A stretch of 32,145 nucleotides of DNA from Armatimonadota bacterium (GTDB lineage: Bacteria; Armatimonadota; JAAZEB01), in the NCBI GenBank assembly GCA_012512265.1, contig JAAZEM010000175.1, forward strand, positions 1 to 32,145, read 5' to 3'. The position numbers were made by a program, and so were the translations under genes. Under the pieces are notes generated by a model. It was not told the origin of the DNA and did no database searches. It saw only the letters and a program-made list of their open reading frames with translations. Shown here one piece after another: positions 7,603 through 15,166 of the stretch. Each line of letters begins with the position of its first letter. Position 1 is the first letter of the stretch.

Positions 7603-9015
7603 CTATGGAGTTCTCGTTGACCCGGGCCGGGGCCTGCTGGACGGATTTGCAAACGGCTCGATCCAGGGGCCAAGTTCCGGCGCCACCGCCACGAACTCCT
7701 GAACAACGCGCCGCAGCGCCTCGGACGTGCGCCCCTCGAAGCGCAGGGTAAGCGCCGCCTCGGTCACCGAGGGCCGGATCAGGCCCCACCCCTCCGGGAA
7801 CTGAACGCGCACGCCATCCAGCCGGCAGACGCTCTCCCCCGGGAAGGAAGCGGCGATTCGCTCCAGCAGCGCGGTCGGGTCGCCCGTATGCCGCACCCGA
7901 ATATCGGAGGTCGTAGCGTAGCGCGGGAGGTCTCGCGCCAGCTCCGAGAGTGGCGCGCCCGCGCGAGCCACCAGGCCGGCCAGGATCAGGGCGCAGTAGA
8001 GGCCGTCGTCGCCCCCCGAGAGCGCGCGGAAGAAGTAGTGACCGCTCGCCTCGGGGCCAAAGAGAGCGTTCTCGCGGATCATGCGCGTCTTCAGGAAGGT
8101 GTGCCCCGAGCGCTCCATCAGCGGCACGCCCCCGCACCGGCGGACTTCGTCGGCGACCGCCTGCGAGCACTTGATGTCGTGCGCCACCCGGGCGCCCGGC
8201 TCGCCCGGCACCAGGTGGCGGATCAGGAGGATCGCCGTCTCATCGGCCGGCAGGGCGCGCCCACGCTCGTCGACAAACGCCACCCGGTCGCCATCGCCAT
8301 CAAAGGCCACGCCAAGCCCCGCCCCCTCGGCCACGACCGCCTCGCGCAACGCCTGGAGGTGCTCCGGCACGGAGGGGTTGGGATCGCGGAAGGGAAAACG
8401 CCCGTCGGGCGTGTCGTGGATTGAGAGAGCCGGATAGCCGGCGTCGCGCAGGAGACTGGCCGCCCACCTGGACCAGCAGCCGCCCCCCGGGTCGACCACG
8501 ATCCGCGGAGCCTCCTTGGATGGGGCGTGCCACGGCGCCGTTGCCTCCAGGAGGTGCCGGGCGTAGGCATCGGCGACGGAGACCACGGCTGCCGAGCCGG
8601 GCGCCTTCTCGAAGTCGCCGGCCTCCGCCATGCCGCGGATCTCGCCCAGATCCTCCGGCGTCACCGGCAGCTCGCCCAGCACCAGCTTCAGGCCGTTGTG
8701 CGACGCGGGGTTGTGTGACGCGGTCACCATCACCCCGGCAGGCACGCCGAGATGCTGCCGGGCAAAGTAGAAGACGGGAGTCGGCACCGTACCCAGGTCG
8801 AGGCACTCCGCGCCGCACTCGGTGAGACCAGCCACGAGCGCCGCCTTGAGCGAAGGCGTGCTCACGCGCACGTCACCGCCCACCAGAATGCACGCCGGGC
8901 GCCCGCGCCGGCGCAGGAGCGTCGCCACGGCGGCGCCAATCCGGCACACCTTCTCCTCGGTCAGCTCCCGGCCATAGACGCCGCGCACGTCACACGCCTT
9001 GAAGATGCTCCGCAT
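7603..9015 (-). CDS. Phosphomannomutase/phosphoglucomutase (alpha-D-phosphohexomutase family)
   Basis: The protein has 470 residues, normal for ManB/AlgC-type enzymes. It starts at ATG 9015 with MRSIFKACDVRG, matching the family's N-terminal F-x-x-x-D-x-R-G signature. All four domains are recognisable: the phosphoserine loop TASHNP with Ser100, the metal loop DGDGDR (239-244), the sugar-recognition loop GPEASGH with Glu322, Ser324 and His326, and the C-terminal phosphate-binding stretch RPSVTEAALTLRFE. It interconverts hexose 1- and 6-phosphates in the cytoplasm and feeds nucleotide-sugar synthesis. It lies 53 bases after the ribulokinase-type gene, in a run of surface-sugar genes. This suggests supply of GDP-mannose or similar sugars, or a role on heptose phosphates; that is inference. 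The last ~15 residues are an Arg/Pro/Ser tail beyond the domain. Confidence 0.93.
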   Translation of the reverse strand: MRSIFKACDVRGVYGRELTEEKVCRIGAAVATLLRRRGRPACILVGGDVRVSTPSLKAALVAGLTECGAECLDLGTVPTPVFYFARQHLGVPAGVMVTASHNPASHNGLKLVLGELPVTPEDLGEIRGMAEAGDFEKAPGSAAVVSVADAYARHLLEATAPWHAPSKEAPRIVVDPGGGCWSRWAASLLRDAGYPALSIHDTPDGRFPFRDPNPSVPEHLQALREAVVAEGAGLGVAFDGDGDRVAFVDERGRALPADETAILLIRHLVPGEPGARVAHDIKCSQAVADEVRRCGGVPLMERSGHTFLKTRMIRENALFGPEASGHYFFRALSGGDDGLYCALILAGLVARAGAPLSELARDLPRYATTSDIRVRHTGDPTALLERIAASFPGESVCRLDGVRVQFPEGWGLIRPSVTEAALTLRFEGRTSEALRRVVQEFVAVAPELGPWIEPFANPSSRPRPGSTRTP

Positions 9016-9068
9016 TCAGGCCACACCGCCTATCCCGGGAAGGCCGCGCCGCCGCGAGCCCCCCTTTC

Positions 9069-10547
9069 TCATCCAACATACCCCCGGCGCGCGCACGTCT
9101 CCCGGAAGCGCGCGTAGAGCTCGTCATAAGCGGCGCGCAGGCCGGGCCGGGGCGTCACCTTGCAATCGGCGCGGACCATGCTTCGCACCGCGTCCGAGAG
9201 CGAGGGATGCAACGTGCGCGCCGCCGCCAGGAGCGCCGCGCCAAACGCCGCCTCAACGACGCGCGGCCGGACGAGCACGCGCCCGAGCAGGTCCGCGCGG
9301 ATCTGTAGCCACTCGCGGCTGCGCGCACCTCCGCCCGTCGCGAAGACGCGAGGCCCCACCGGAACACCGAGCGATTCGATCACCTCGTAGATCCACCGCT
9401 CCACGCACGCGGTTCCCTCCAGATGCGCCGCGTAGAGCCGCTCCGGCGCGACGCCAGCAGGAGCCTCGATGAATCCCTCGGCGCGCGGGTCGATGAAGGG
9501 GAGGCGCTCGCCGCGCCGGACCAGGGGGTAAACCACCTGTTCTGTCGGCGAAAGGCTCAGCGCACTTTGGTCGAGCGCCAGCCAATCGGCGTCTGGAAAG
9601 CGATGCTCCAGCCACTCGCCGCCGGTGTTGCTGGCACCGCCGGGAAGCCAGTAGCCCTCCGGATGGCGGTGGCAGTAGAGGCGCCCTCGCGGGTCGCGGA
9701 CCAGGTTCGCGCTCACGCCTCGGACCACGAGCGTCGTGCCGAGCGTGGAGTTCCACTCGCCCGGCGAGATCGCGCCCGACGCGAGAAACGCGGCGGTGCC
9801 ATCCGAGGCGCCAGCGGCCACAGGGGTGCCTACACGCAGGCCCGTCTCCTCTGCCGCGGCTCGGGAGAGCGCCCCGATCGCTTCGCCCGGCTGGACCACG
9901 CGGGGCAGCTTAGCCAGGGGGATACCCAGGTCGCGCTCAATCCAATCGCCCCAGCAGAGGTTCTCGAGGTCGTAGCCGGTCTTCAGCGCGTTCGAAGAGT
10001 CCGAGTGGCCCACCTCGCCCGTCAGCCGGGCCACCAGGAAATCGGCCGCGTGGAGAAAGCAGGCAGCGCGCTCGAACACCGCCGGCTCGTGCCGTCGGAT
10101 CCAGAGGAGCCGCGGAAGCCCGAAGGAGGGCTGGAACTGATAGCCCAACCGCTCCGCCTGGGAGCGCCCGGCAGCCTGAACCTCGGCGGCCTCATCCACC
10201 GCGCGCCCGTCATTATACATGATCGCCGGGCGCAACGCCCGGCCAGCAGCATCCACTGGCACCACCGTGCCCGAAGTGGACGTGACTGCCAGGCAGGCCA
10301 CGCGCTCCGCGCCCGCCCTACCGGCCACCTCGCGCAGGCACGCGCGCGCCGCCGCCCACCACGCCTCCGGGTCTTGCTCCGAATAGCCCTCCGGAAGCGC
10401 CGGTCCCGCGCCCTCCAGGCGCCTGGACGCCGCCGCCACGACCTCGCCATCGGCGCTCACCGCGAGCGCGCGCGCCCCCTGCGTCCCCACATCGAGCCCG
10501 ATGACAACGCGGCCGGTCTCTTTCCCGTTGACGGCGGTCTGTCGCAT
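9069..10547 (-). CDS. FGGY-family carbohydrate kinase, D-ribulokinase (plant XK-1/SePSK) type
   Basis: The protein has 492 residues. ATG at 10547 follows GGAGGG by 5 bases. It has the two actin-like FGGY domains, with the ATP/sugar start DVGTQG (19-24, Asp19) and the candidate catalytic base Asp249 in GASDGTAAF. Several stretches are closer to the plant/cyanobacterial D-ribulose kinase group than to XylB or AraB: HSDSSNALKTGYD, STLGTTLVVRG, YCHRHPEGYWLPGGASNTGG and RGERLPFIDP. From memory of that group, the same positions carry SDYNNALKVGYD, SLGSTLA, GGASNTGG and SGERFPIADP. The expected reaction is D-ribulose plus ATP to D-ribulose 5-phosphate. It lies 69 bases after kdsB, in a run of envelope-sugar genes, where a pentulose kinase is unexpected. 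FGGY membership is certain; the ribulokinase subtype is likely. Confidence 0.85.
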   Translation of the reverse strand: MRQTAVNGKETGRVVIGLDVGTQGARALAVSADGEVVAAASRRLEGAGPALPEGYSEQDPEAWWAAARACLREVAGRAGAERVACLAVTSTSGTVVPVDAAGRALRPAIMYNDGRAVDEAAEVQAAGRSQAERLGYQFQPSFGLPRLLWIRRHEPAVFERAACFLHAADFLVARLTGEVGHSDSSNALKTGYDLENLCWGDWIERDLGIPLAKLPRVVQPGEAIGALSRAAAEETGLRVGTPVAAGASDGTAAFLASGAISPGEWNSTLGTTLVVRGVSANLVRDPRGRLYCHRHPEGYWLPGGASNTGGEWLEHRFPDADWLALDQSALSLSPTEQVVYPLVRRGERLPFIDPRAEGFIEAPAGVAPERLYAAHLEGTACVERWIYEVIESLGVPVGPRVFATGGGARSREWLQIRADLLGRVLVRPRVVEAAFGAALLAAARTLHPSLSDAVRSMVRADCKVTPRPGLRAAYDELYARFRETCARRGYVG

Positions 10548-10616
10548 GGCATCCCTCCGGTCAGATCGCGAAGCCGCGCCCGCGCGGGGCCTCAGGGCGC
10601 GGGAGACGTCTCGGGG

Positions 10617-11363
10617 TCAGCGCGCCGGGCTGGCGCTCCCCTGCTCCATCAGAGCGCGAACCCGCGCGAGATCCTCTGGCGTGTCCACGCTCACCGGATC
10701 ATATTCGACTTCGACCATCCGGATCCGGTAGCCGTGCTCCAGAGCGCGGAGCTGCTCGAGCGATTCGAGGCGCTCCAGGGGCGTCTGCGACAGGCGCGTG
10801 AAGAGGCGCAGAAACTCCCGGCGATAGGCGTAGATTCCCAGGTGCTTGTAGGGCATGTGCGTCACGCCCGCGTCGCGCACGTACGGGATCGGGTAGCGAG
10901 AGAAGTAGAGGGCGTTGCCCTGCTGGTCGACCACGACCTTCACGACCGAGGGAGCGTCGCGCTCTTCCGGCGTGCGAACGCGGACCATCGCCGAAGCCAT
11001 CGCCACCGTTTCATCCGCCTCGAGCGCGCCCGCGACTTTCCCCACGACCTCCGGCGGAATGAGCGGCTCATCCCCCTGAACGTTGACCACGATCTCGGCG
11101 TCGTAGGCCTCCGCGGCCTCGGCCACGCGGTCCGTGCCCGTGCGGTGCTCGGACGAGGTCATCGCCACCTTGCCGCCAAACGCCAGGACGGCATCGCGGA
11201 TGCGCTCGTCATCCGTGGCCACCACCACCTCGGCGATCCCGCGGGCGCGCGACGCCCGCTCGTACACGTGCTGGATGAGCGGGCGCCCGGCGATCTCGGC
11301 GAGCGGCTTCCCAGGCAGCCGGGTCGAGGCGTAGCGCGCAGGAATAATCACAACGGCATTCAT
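10617..11363 (-). CDS. kdsB: 3-deoxy-manno-octulosonate cytidylyltransferase (CMP-Kdo synthetase)
   Basis: The protein has 248 residues, the usual KdsB length. It begins MNAVVIIPARYASTRLPGKP, the family's nucleotide-binding start. Other hallmarks are SSEHRTGTDRVAEA, VNVQGDEPLI and SRYPIPYVRD, plus the C-terminal EYDPVSVDTPEDL. It activates Kdo with CTP to give CMP-Kdo, the donor for the inner core of lipopolysaccharide or for Kdo-containing capsules. The ATG overlaps the stop of rfaE2 by 4 bases (ATGA), with GGAG 8 bases upstream inside rfaE2, so the two are translationally coupled. Its presence shows that the host makes a Kdo-containing surface polymer, a strong sign of a diderm envelope. 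Confidence 0.95.
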   Translation of the reverse strand: MNAVVIIPARYASTRLPGKPLAEIAGRPLIQHVYERASRARGIAEVVVATDDERIRDAVLAFGGKVAMTSSEHRTGTDRVAEAAEAYDAEIVVNVQGDEPLIPPEVVGKVAGALEADETVAMASAMVRVRTPEERDAPSVVKVVVDQQGNALYFSRYPIPYVRDAGVTHMPYKHLGIYAYRREFLRLFTRLSQTPLERLESLEQLRALEHGYRIRMVEVEYDPVSVDTPEDLARVRALMEQGSASPAR

Positions 11364-11848
11364 CGATAACGCTCCAAAATCCGCAGGACGATCTCCGAAG
11401 TTGAGCGCCCCTCCACCAGGGGCACGATGCGCACCTCGCCCCCAAGCGCCTCGACGAGCGCCGCCTCGGGGAGGTCTTCCTTCCGGTAGTCGCCGCCCTT
11501 GACGTGCACGTGGGGCGCCACCAGCCGGATCAGCGCATCCGGCGTCCGCTGGGGGAAGATCGCCACGGCGTCGACGCATTCGAGCGCGGCGAGCATCTCG
11601 GCGCGCTCCTCGGCGGGTATCAGCGGGCGGTTGGGACCCTTCAACGCGCGCACCGATTCGTCGCTGTTCAGGCCGACGATCAGGCAATCGCCCAGCGCCC
11701 GCGCCTGCTGGAGGTAGCGCGCATGCCCAACATGCAGGAGGTCGAAGCACCCGTTGGTGAAGACGATGCGCTGCCCTTCGCGTTTCCGCCGGCTCACCTC
11801 GCGCGCGAGCTCATCCCAGGTGAGGATTTTCTTGCGCGCCACGTTCAC
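11360..11848 (-). CDS. rfaE2: D-glycero-beta-D-manno-heptose 1-phosphate adenylyltransferase (HldE C-terminal type)
   Basis: The protein has 162 residues from GTG at 11848, which overlaps the TGA of rfaE1 by 4 bases (GTGA) and has GGGAG 7 bases upstream. A second GTG two codons on also has a good GGAG, so the start could shift slightly. It is a cytidylyltransferase-like nucleotidyltransferase: FTNGCFDLLHVGH carries the HxGH ATP-binding motif, followed by LNSDESVRALKGPNRP and VKGGDYRKEDLPEA. The C-terminal VEGRSTSEIVLRI is the substrate/nucleotide loop. It forms ADP-heptose from heptose 1-phosphate and ATP. In E. coli this domain is fused to the kinase as HldE; here kinase and transferase are separate but coupled genes. 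GmhA and GmhB, needed for the earlier and intervening steps, are not in the window. Confidence 0.94.
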   Translation of the reverse strand: MNVARKKILTWDELAREVSRRKREGQRIVFTNGCFDLLHVGHARYLQQARALGDCLIVGLNSDESVRALKGPNRPLIPAEERAEMLAALECVDAVAIFPQRTPDALIRLVAPHVHVKGGDYRKEDLPEAALVEALGGEVRIVPLVEGRSTSEIVLRILERYR

Positions 11849-12858
11849 TCCCCCACTCCCGAGGCGCACTCCTCGATCATCGCGAGAAGCTCATCCGGGG
11901 TAACCACCGCCGTGCCCACCTTGCGCACGACCGCGGCGCCCGCGAGGTTTGCCAGCGTCGCCGCTTCCTCAAAGCCAGCGCCGGCCACCAATGCGAGCGA
12001 AAGCGTGGCAAACGCCGTGTCGCCCGCGCCAACCACGTCATACACCTCCACCGGCACCGCCGGAATCGCACGGCAGTGCCCGTCGTTGGAGAAGAGCATC
12101 ATCCCCCGGCTGCCTCGAGTCACCAGGAGCGCATCCAGCTCCAGCTCCGAGCGCATCACCTGCCCGGCCTCGCGCAGGGCCCCCTCGTCCTGCAGCCGGC
12201 GGCCCGCGGCCGCTTCCGCTTCCAGATGGTTCAACGTAACGGCCGTAGCCCCGCGCAGCCGCAGCAGGTTCGGCGGTTTCGGGTTCGCCGTCACCGGAAT
12301 CCCTCGCGGACGGCAGAGGCGCACCGCGGCCTGGGGCAGCTCGCCGCGTGCCACACCCTTGTCGTAGTCCGAGATGAGCACGGCTTCTGCGCCCTGGGCA
12401 ACTGCCGTCTCCAAGAAATCGCGCAAGCGATCCTCCATCCGGGCAGAGAGCGGCTGCCGGCTCTCGCGGTCGACGCGCACCACCTGTTGGGTATGGGCGA
12501 TGATTCGCGTCTTTAGCGTCGTCGGGCGGTCGGGATCGACCAGAAGCCCCGCGGTCTCCACGCCCAGCTTCTCCAGGTGCCGGCGCAACGTGGCACCCTG
12601 CGGGTCATCGCCCACCACGCCGAGGATCGCCACCTCGGCGCCCAGGGCGCGCAGGTTGTGCGCCACGTTAGTCGCTCCTCCGGGAGCATAGGTGTGCTGG
12701 TTGAAGTCGACATCGACGACGGGCACGGGGGCTTCCGGCGAGATGCGGCTCACCGTGCCGAAGATGTACTCGTCGAGCATCACGTCGCCGATGACGAGCG
12801 TGCGTCGCCCGCGAATCCGCTCGACCAGCGCGCGCAGCCGCGCCCTACTCACTTCCAC
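11845..12858 (-). CDS. rfaE1: D-glycero-beta-D-manno-heptose 7-phosphate kinase (PfkB family)
   Basis: The protein has 337 residues, starting at GTG 12858 inside the end of the preceding gene (14-base overlap). It is a PfkB/ribokinase-fold kinase with VIGDVMLDEY and RISPEAPVPVV near the N terminus, both typical of the HldE kinase domain. APGGATNVAHNL follows at about 58-69, and the catalytic VGAGDTAF has Asp280. It phosphorylates heptose 7-phosphate at C1 in ADP-heptose synthesis. Two normally conserved stretches differ from the E. coli type: the DPKG-like motif reads ANPKPPN (191-197) and TPN reads TLN (208-210). I take these as lineage variants, because all other landmarks are intact. It is coupled to rfaE2 by a GTGA overlap, which keeps the two halves of the HldE activity stoichiometric. 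Confidence 0.92.
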   Translation of the reverse strand: MEVSRARLRALVERIRGRRTLVIGDVMLDEYIFGTVSRISPEAPVPVVDVDFNQHTYAPGGATNVAHNLRALGAEVAILGVVGDDPQGATLRRHLEKLGVETAGLLVDPDRPTTLKTRIIAHTQQVVRVDRESRQPLSARMEDRLRDFLETAVAQGAEAVLISDYDKGVARGELPQAAVRLCRPRGIPVTANPKPPNLLRLRGATAVTLNHLEAEAAAGRRLQDEGALREAGQVMRSELELDALLVTRGSRGMMLFSNDGHCRAIPAVPVEVYDVVGAGDTAFATLSLALVAGAGFEEAATLANLAGAAVVRKVGTAVVTPDELLAMIEECASGVGE

Positions 12859-13828
12859 GCCGTGCCTCCACTTCTGTCGTCCACGCCCAGGCCAGAAGGG
12901 GCACCATCAGCTCGTGGTGGCCCGTCAGCGCCAGCCCTCGACCGCCCAGCAACTCCAGCCGGCGCACCACCTGCGTCCCGGAGCGATACTGCTGGATGAA
13001 ATCGAGGTTGATTCCGGTGCATCCGGAGAGGTCGTGCCCCAGGTTGCGCAGGAGAGAGAAGCACTTGAGCAGCACTTCCGGGAGGACCACGGCGGATCCC
13101 ACGTTGACCACCACGCCCCCGTGGTTGATCCCGCGAAGCACGTTCGCCAGGATCCGGAAATCGCGCAGGCTGGCATCGCCCAACGCCGCACCATCCGCCG
13201 AGGGGTGCATATGCACGATATCGGTACCCAGGGCGACGTGAACCGTCACCGGCACCCCGATCGCCGCTGCCTGCGCGAGAAGGCTTACATCCGCGTGAGG
13301 CGCACCCGCCTTCAGGAGCCTCCCACCCAGGGTGGCGCCCAGGCCGGTCCGCGTAGCGGCGGCCTCCGAGGCAGCGGCGTTGAAAAACTCCGCGGTCTCG
13401 CGCGCCATCCCGAAGCGCCCCGCCGGCAGTTCGCTCTCCACGTCCTCGGAGGTCTGGCCAAAGAGGGCGATCTCGAGGTCGTGGATCGCGCCGGCGCCGT
13501 TGGTCGCCACCGCCGACAGGTAGCCCCGGCGCATCAGGTCGATGAGAATGGGCGCCAGACCACACTTGATCACGTGAGCGCCCATCGTGAGGACGACCGC
13601 CCGGCGTGACCGGACGGCCCCGGCAAGCGCGGTGATGGCCTCGCGAAAGGTGTTGCCCGCGAGAATCCGCGGCAGCGATGAGAGGAGGTCGCCTATGCTC
13701 GCTCCGGGCGCCAGGGGCGTGGCAAAACTATCCACCGACACCTTGCTCCGACGCTCGCGGATAGAATAGGTGTTGAGTGGCGAGAGGTCGATCTCCGGGT
13801 GAGACCGGGAAGGAGGCTGATCTGGCAT
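12845..13828 (-). CDS. Deoxyhypusine synthase-like protein of unknown function
   Basis: The protein has 327 residues. ATG at 13828 shares one base with the stop of the preceding gene (TAATG), and GGAG lies 5 bases upstream. The sequence resembles the bacterial branch of the deoxyhypusine synthase superfamily, an NAD-binding fold. Landmarks are VVLTMGAHVIKCGLAPILI (78-96), VATNGAGAIHDLEIALFG (107-124), a long middle region with IVHMHPSADGAA, LNVGSAVVLPEV-type strand (here VVNVGSAVVLPEV) and a C-terminal TGHHELMVPL. True deoxyhypusine synthases modify eIF5A/aIF5A in eukaryotes and archaea. Bacteria lack that target, so another reaction is likely. I see no clear counterpart of the active-site lysine region of the human enzyme. 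It is coupled to the heptose kinase (14-base overlap) and to an outer-membrane-type protein, so a role in envelope sugar chemistry is a reasonable inference. The family call is moderate. Confidence 0.7.
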   Translation of the reverse strand: MPDQPPSRSHPEIDLSPLNTYSIRERRSKVSVDSFATPLAPGASIGDLLSSLPRILAGNTFREAITALAGAVRSRRAVVLTMGAHVIKCGLAPILIDLMRRGYLSAVATNGAGAIHDLEIALFGQTSEDVESELPAGRFGMARETAEFFNAAASEAAATRTGLGATLGGRLLKAGAPHADVSLLAQAAAIGVPVTVHVALGTDIVHMHPSADGAALGDASLRDFRILANVLRGINHGGVVVNVGSAVVLPEVLLKCFSLLRNLGHDLSGCTGINLDFIQQYRSGTQVVRRLELLGGRGLALTGHHELMVPLLAWAWTTEVEARRGSE

Positions 13829-14469
13829 TACCACTCCGCTCTGAATGCAGCGCCGACGCCGAACTGCCCGTCGACCGCGGCCACATCGAGCATGAAGCCA
13901 CGCGGGAGGAAGAGGCGGGCGCACGGGTTGAAATGCGTGCCGTCGTACTCGAGGATCGCCGTGCCCATCGGGTGGACGGGGGCAGCCACGGCGAAGAACC
14001 CCCGCTTCAGGATGCCGCTCCCGGTTCCGACAGTGACCTGAACCGGAGACTGGATGCCCTCCACGCGGAAATGCCTGCTAATGACACCGTAGCAGGAACG
14101 CCGGTAGGGCCCCTCCTTCAGCGTTCCCAAAGCGTCAATCACCCCGACCGATATGGCTGGCAGCCCCTCCTGCTCGCGCAGCAGGCGAAACTTCACATTG
14201 GCACCGGCATGTGTCTGATACTCCCCCGGTCTCGTCGGATCGACGAAAGTCAACCCCACTTCAAGGCTGTTCAGCGGGCTGTAGCTTGCGCTGAGCAGGT
14301 TCCAATGGGGCTGGTGGTGAAGCGTGAAGGCATAGCGGCGCCACCCCAGCGTCTCTGCCGATGGCGTGAGCACATGCCCGACGGGCCCCAGGAACGAGGG
14401 CGTGGCCTCCGCCAGGGCTGGCAAGAGCAGGCCTGCCCCCAGGAAGAGGGCTTTCCAAAGGCAACGCAC
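13828..14469 (-). CDS. YjbH-like exported outer-membrane protein (beta-barrel-like)
   Basis: The protein has 213 residues from GTG at 14469, chosen because AAGGAGG lies exactly 7 bases upstream, the best ribosome site in the window. A signal peptide follows at once (CLWKALFLGAGLLLPALA, cut near residue 20-22). The mature part starts TPSFLGPVGHVLTPSAETL, resembling the N terminus of YjbH/DUF940 proteins, in which P-S-x-x-G-x-x-G-x-x-x-T-P-S precedes antiparallel strands. Further alternating strands with aromatic ends follow to the C-terminal FRAEW, a terminal Trp that would suit an outer-membrane barrel. It is much shorter than E. coli YjbH (about 700 residues), so it is perhaps a minimal barrel. 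YjbH belongs to an exopolysaccharide locus, consistent with its place at the head of the heptose/Kdo operon. The export call is strong; the family call is moderate. Confidence 0.7.
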   Translation of the reverse strand: MRCLWKALFLGAGLLLPALAEATPSFLGPVGHVLTPSAETLGWRRYAFTLHHQPHWNLLSASYSPLNSLEVGLTFVDPTRPGEYQTHAGANVKFRLLREQEGLPAISVGVIDALGTLKEGPYRRSCYGVISRHFRVEGIQSPVQVTVGTGSGILKRGFFAVAAPVHPMGTAILEYDGTHFNPCARLFLPRGFMLDVAAVDGQFGVGAAFRAEW

Positions 14470-14742
14470 AGAACAACCTCCTTCCGCCACACGGCCGTTC
14501 CGGCGCCACCTGGCGGCCGCCATGCTCATGAAGACGCAGTCCGGGTGCAGGAGAGGCAGGCGCCAAGCCTTCCCCGGGGCACAGGATCCGAGGCGCGGCT
14601 CGAGAGGATCCGGAGGCCGCCGGCCATGGCGCGACCAGGAAGCGGGCGAGCGGCTGCAATTCTTCTCCGGGGAAGCCGGGCGAGGGGCCTCGATGCTCTC
14701 CCAGGCGACCACCCGCGCATAGGCCCCGGGCGTTCCGGTATC
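14470..14742 (-). promoter_or_regulatory. About 270-base 5' leader of the heptose/Kdo operon with a stem touching the Shine-Dalgarno site
   Basis: If transcription starts about 7 bases after the -10 box, the leader is near 273 bases, far longer than needed. Just before the start, CCGCCA (reverse complement at 14511-14516) can pair with TGGCGG (14484-14489), and the stem base abuts the AAGGAGG site at 14477-14483. The leader contains no open frame that I recognise as a leader peptide, and I could not match it to a known riboswitch class. Leader length and pairing are seen; regulatory function is inferred. Confidence 0.45.
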
Positions 14743-14748
14743 TCACCG

Positions 14749-14777
14749 ATTGTAGCACAAGGAAACCCGGCGGTCAA
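14749..14777 (-). promoter_or_regulatory. Sigma-70-type promoter for the heptose/Kdo operon
   Basis: Reading the minus strand, TTGACC (14777-14772) is followed after exactly 17 bases by TACAAT (14754-14749). These match the TTGACA/TATAAT consensus at 5 of 6 and 5 of 6 positions with ideal spacing. It points at the YjbH-like gene and the coupled genes behind it. No other comparably good minus-strand pair was noticed nearby. Confidence 0.75.
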
Positions 14778-15166
14778 GCATTCGGTCCCTCAAGCGGCCA
14801 TGCCACAGATGAAGGGAGCGAGCGCGGCTGGGCAGTGCAGGTGTCTCCCGCTCCCATAGGCGCGGAGCTAAGAGCTCGTGCGGTATCGCCCGCACAAGCC
14901 AATGCGCTGGCCAAAACGCGCCACGAAAGAATCTCTTCATCCGCGGGAAGAAGGAGAATATGTATAAGTAATCGAAACTTACGCACAAAAACACCAGTCC
15001 CGGCACGCGCCCGGTGCCTGGACACAATTTGCACCGATAGCACCCGGGCAGGATACGGGCCGTCTCTCCCATGCCTGGCGACTGCTTCCGTGGCCGCAGT
15101 CGCCGCGAGCAGCCAGAGCGGCGGGAGAGATAACCGCGCACGCGGTGCCTGCATGGGAGGCGCACC
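14778..15166. other. Intergenic region between divergent transcription units
   Basis: No gene is recognised. It separates the minus-strand heptose operon promoter from the plus-strand helix-turn-helix stub. It holds small inverted repeats (for example GTGCGG at 14878-14883 with CCGCAC at 14890-14895). A locally AT-rich stretch around 14935-15000 is unusual for this window and may hold the promoter of the plus-strand gene, although I could not fix a -35/-10 pair. The ribosome site GGGAGG for the next gene is at 15155-15160. Confidence 0.5.

Noticed and set aside
9423-11369. Long open frame on the plus strand (about 648 codons) opposite the ribulokinase-type and kdsB genes
   Set aside because: It is a GC-rich shadow: its product is Arg/His-rich with no family features, while the opposite strand carries well-conserved enzymes.
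14470-14712. N-terminal extension of the YjbH-like protein
   Set aside because: The longer frame puts about 80 unrelated residues before a clear signal peptide, and GTG at 14469 has a perfect AAGGAGG. I treat the stretch as untranslated leader.
14470-14742. Possible known riboswitch (cobalamin or cyclic-di-GMP type) in the leader
   Set aside because: I could not find the conserved core motifs of these classes, so no class is named.
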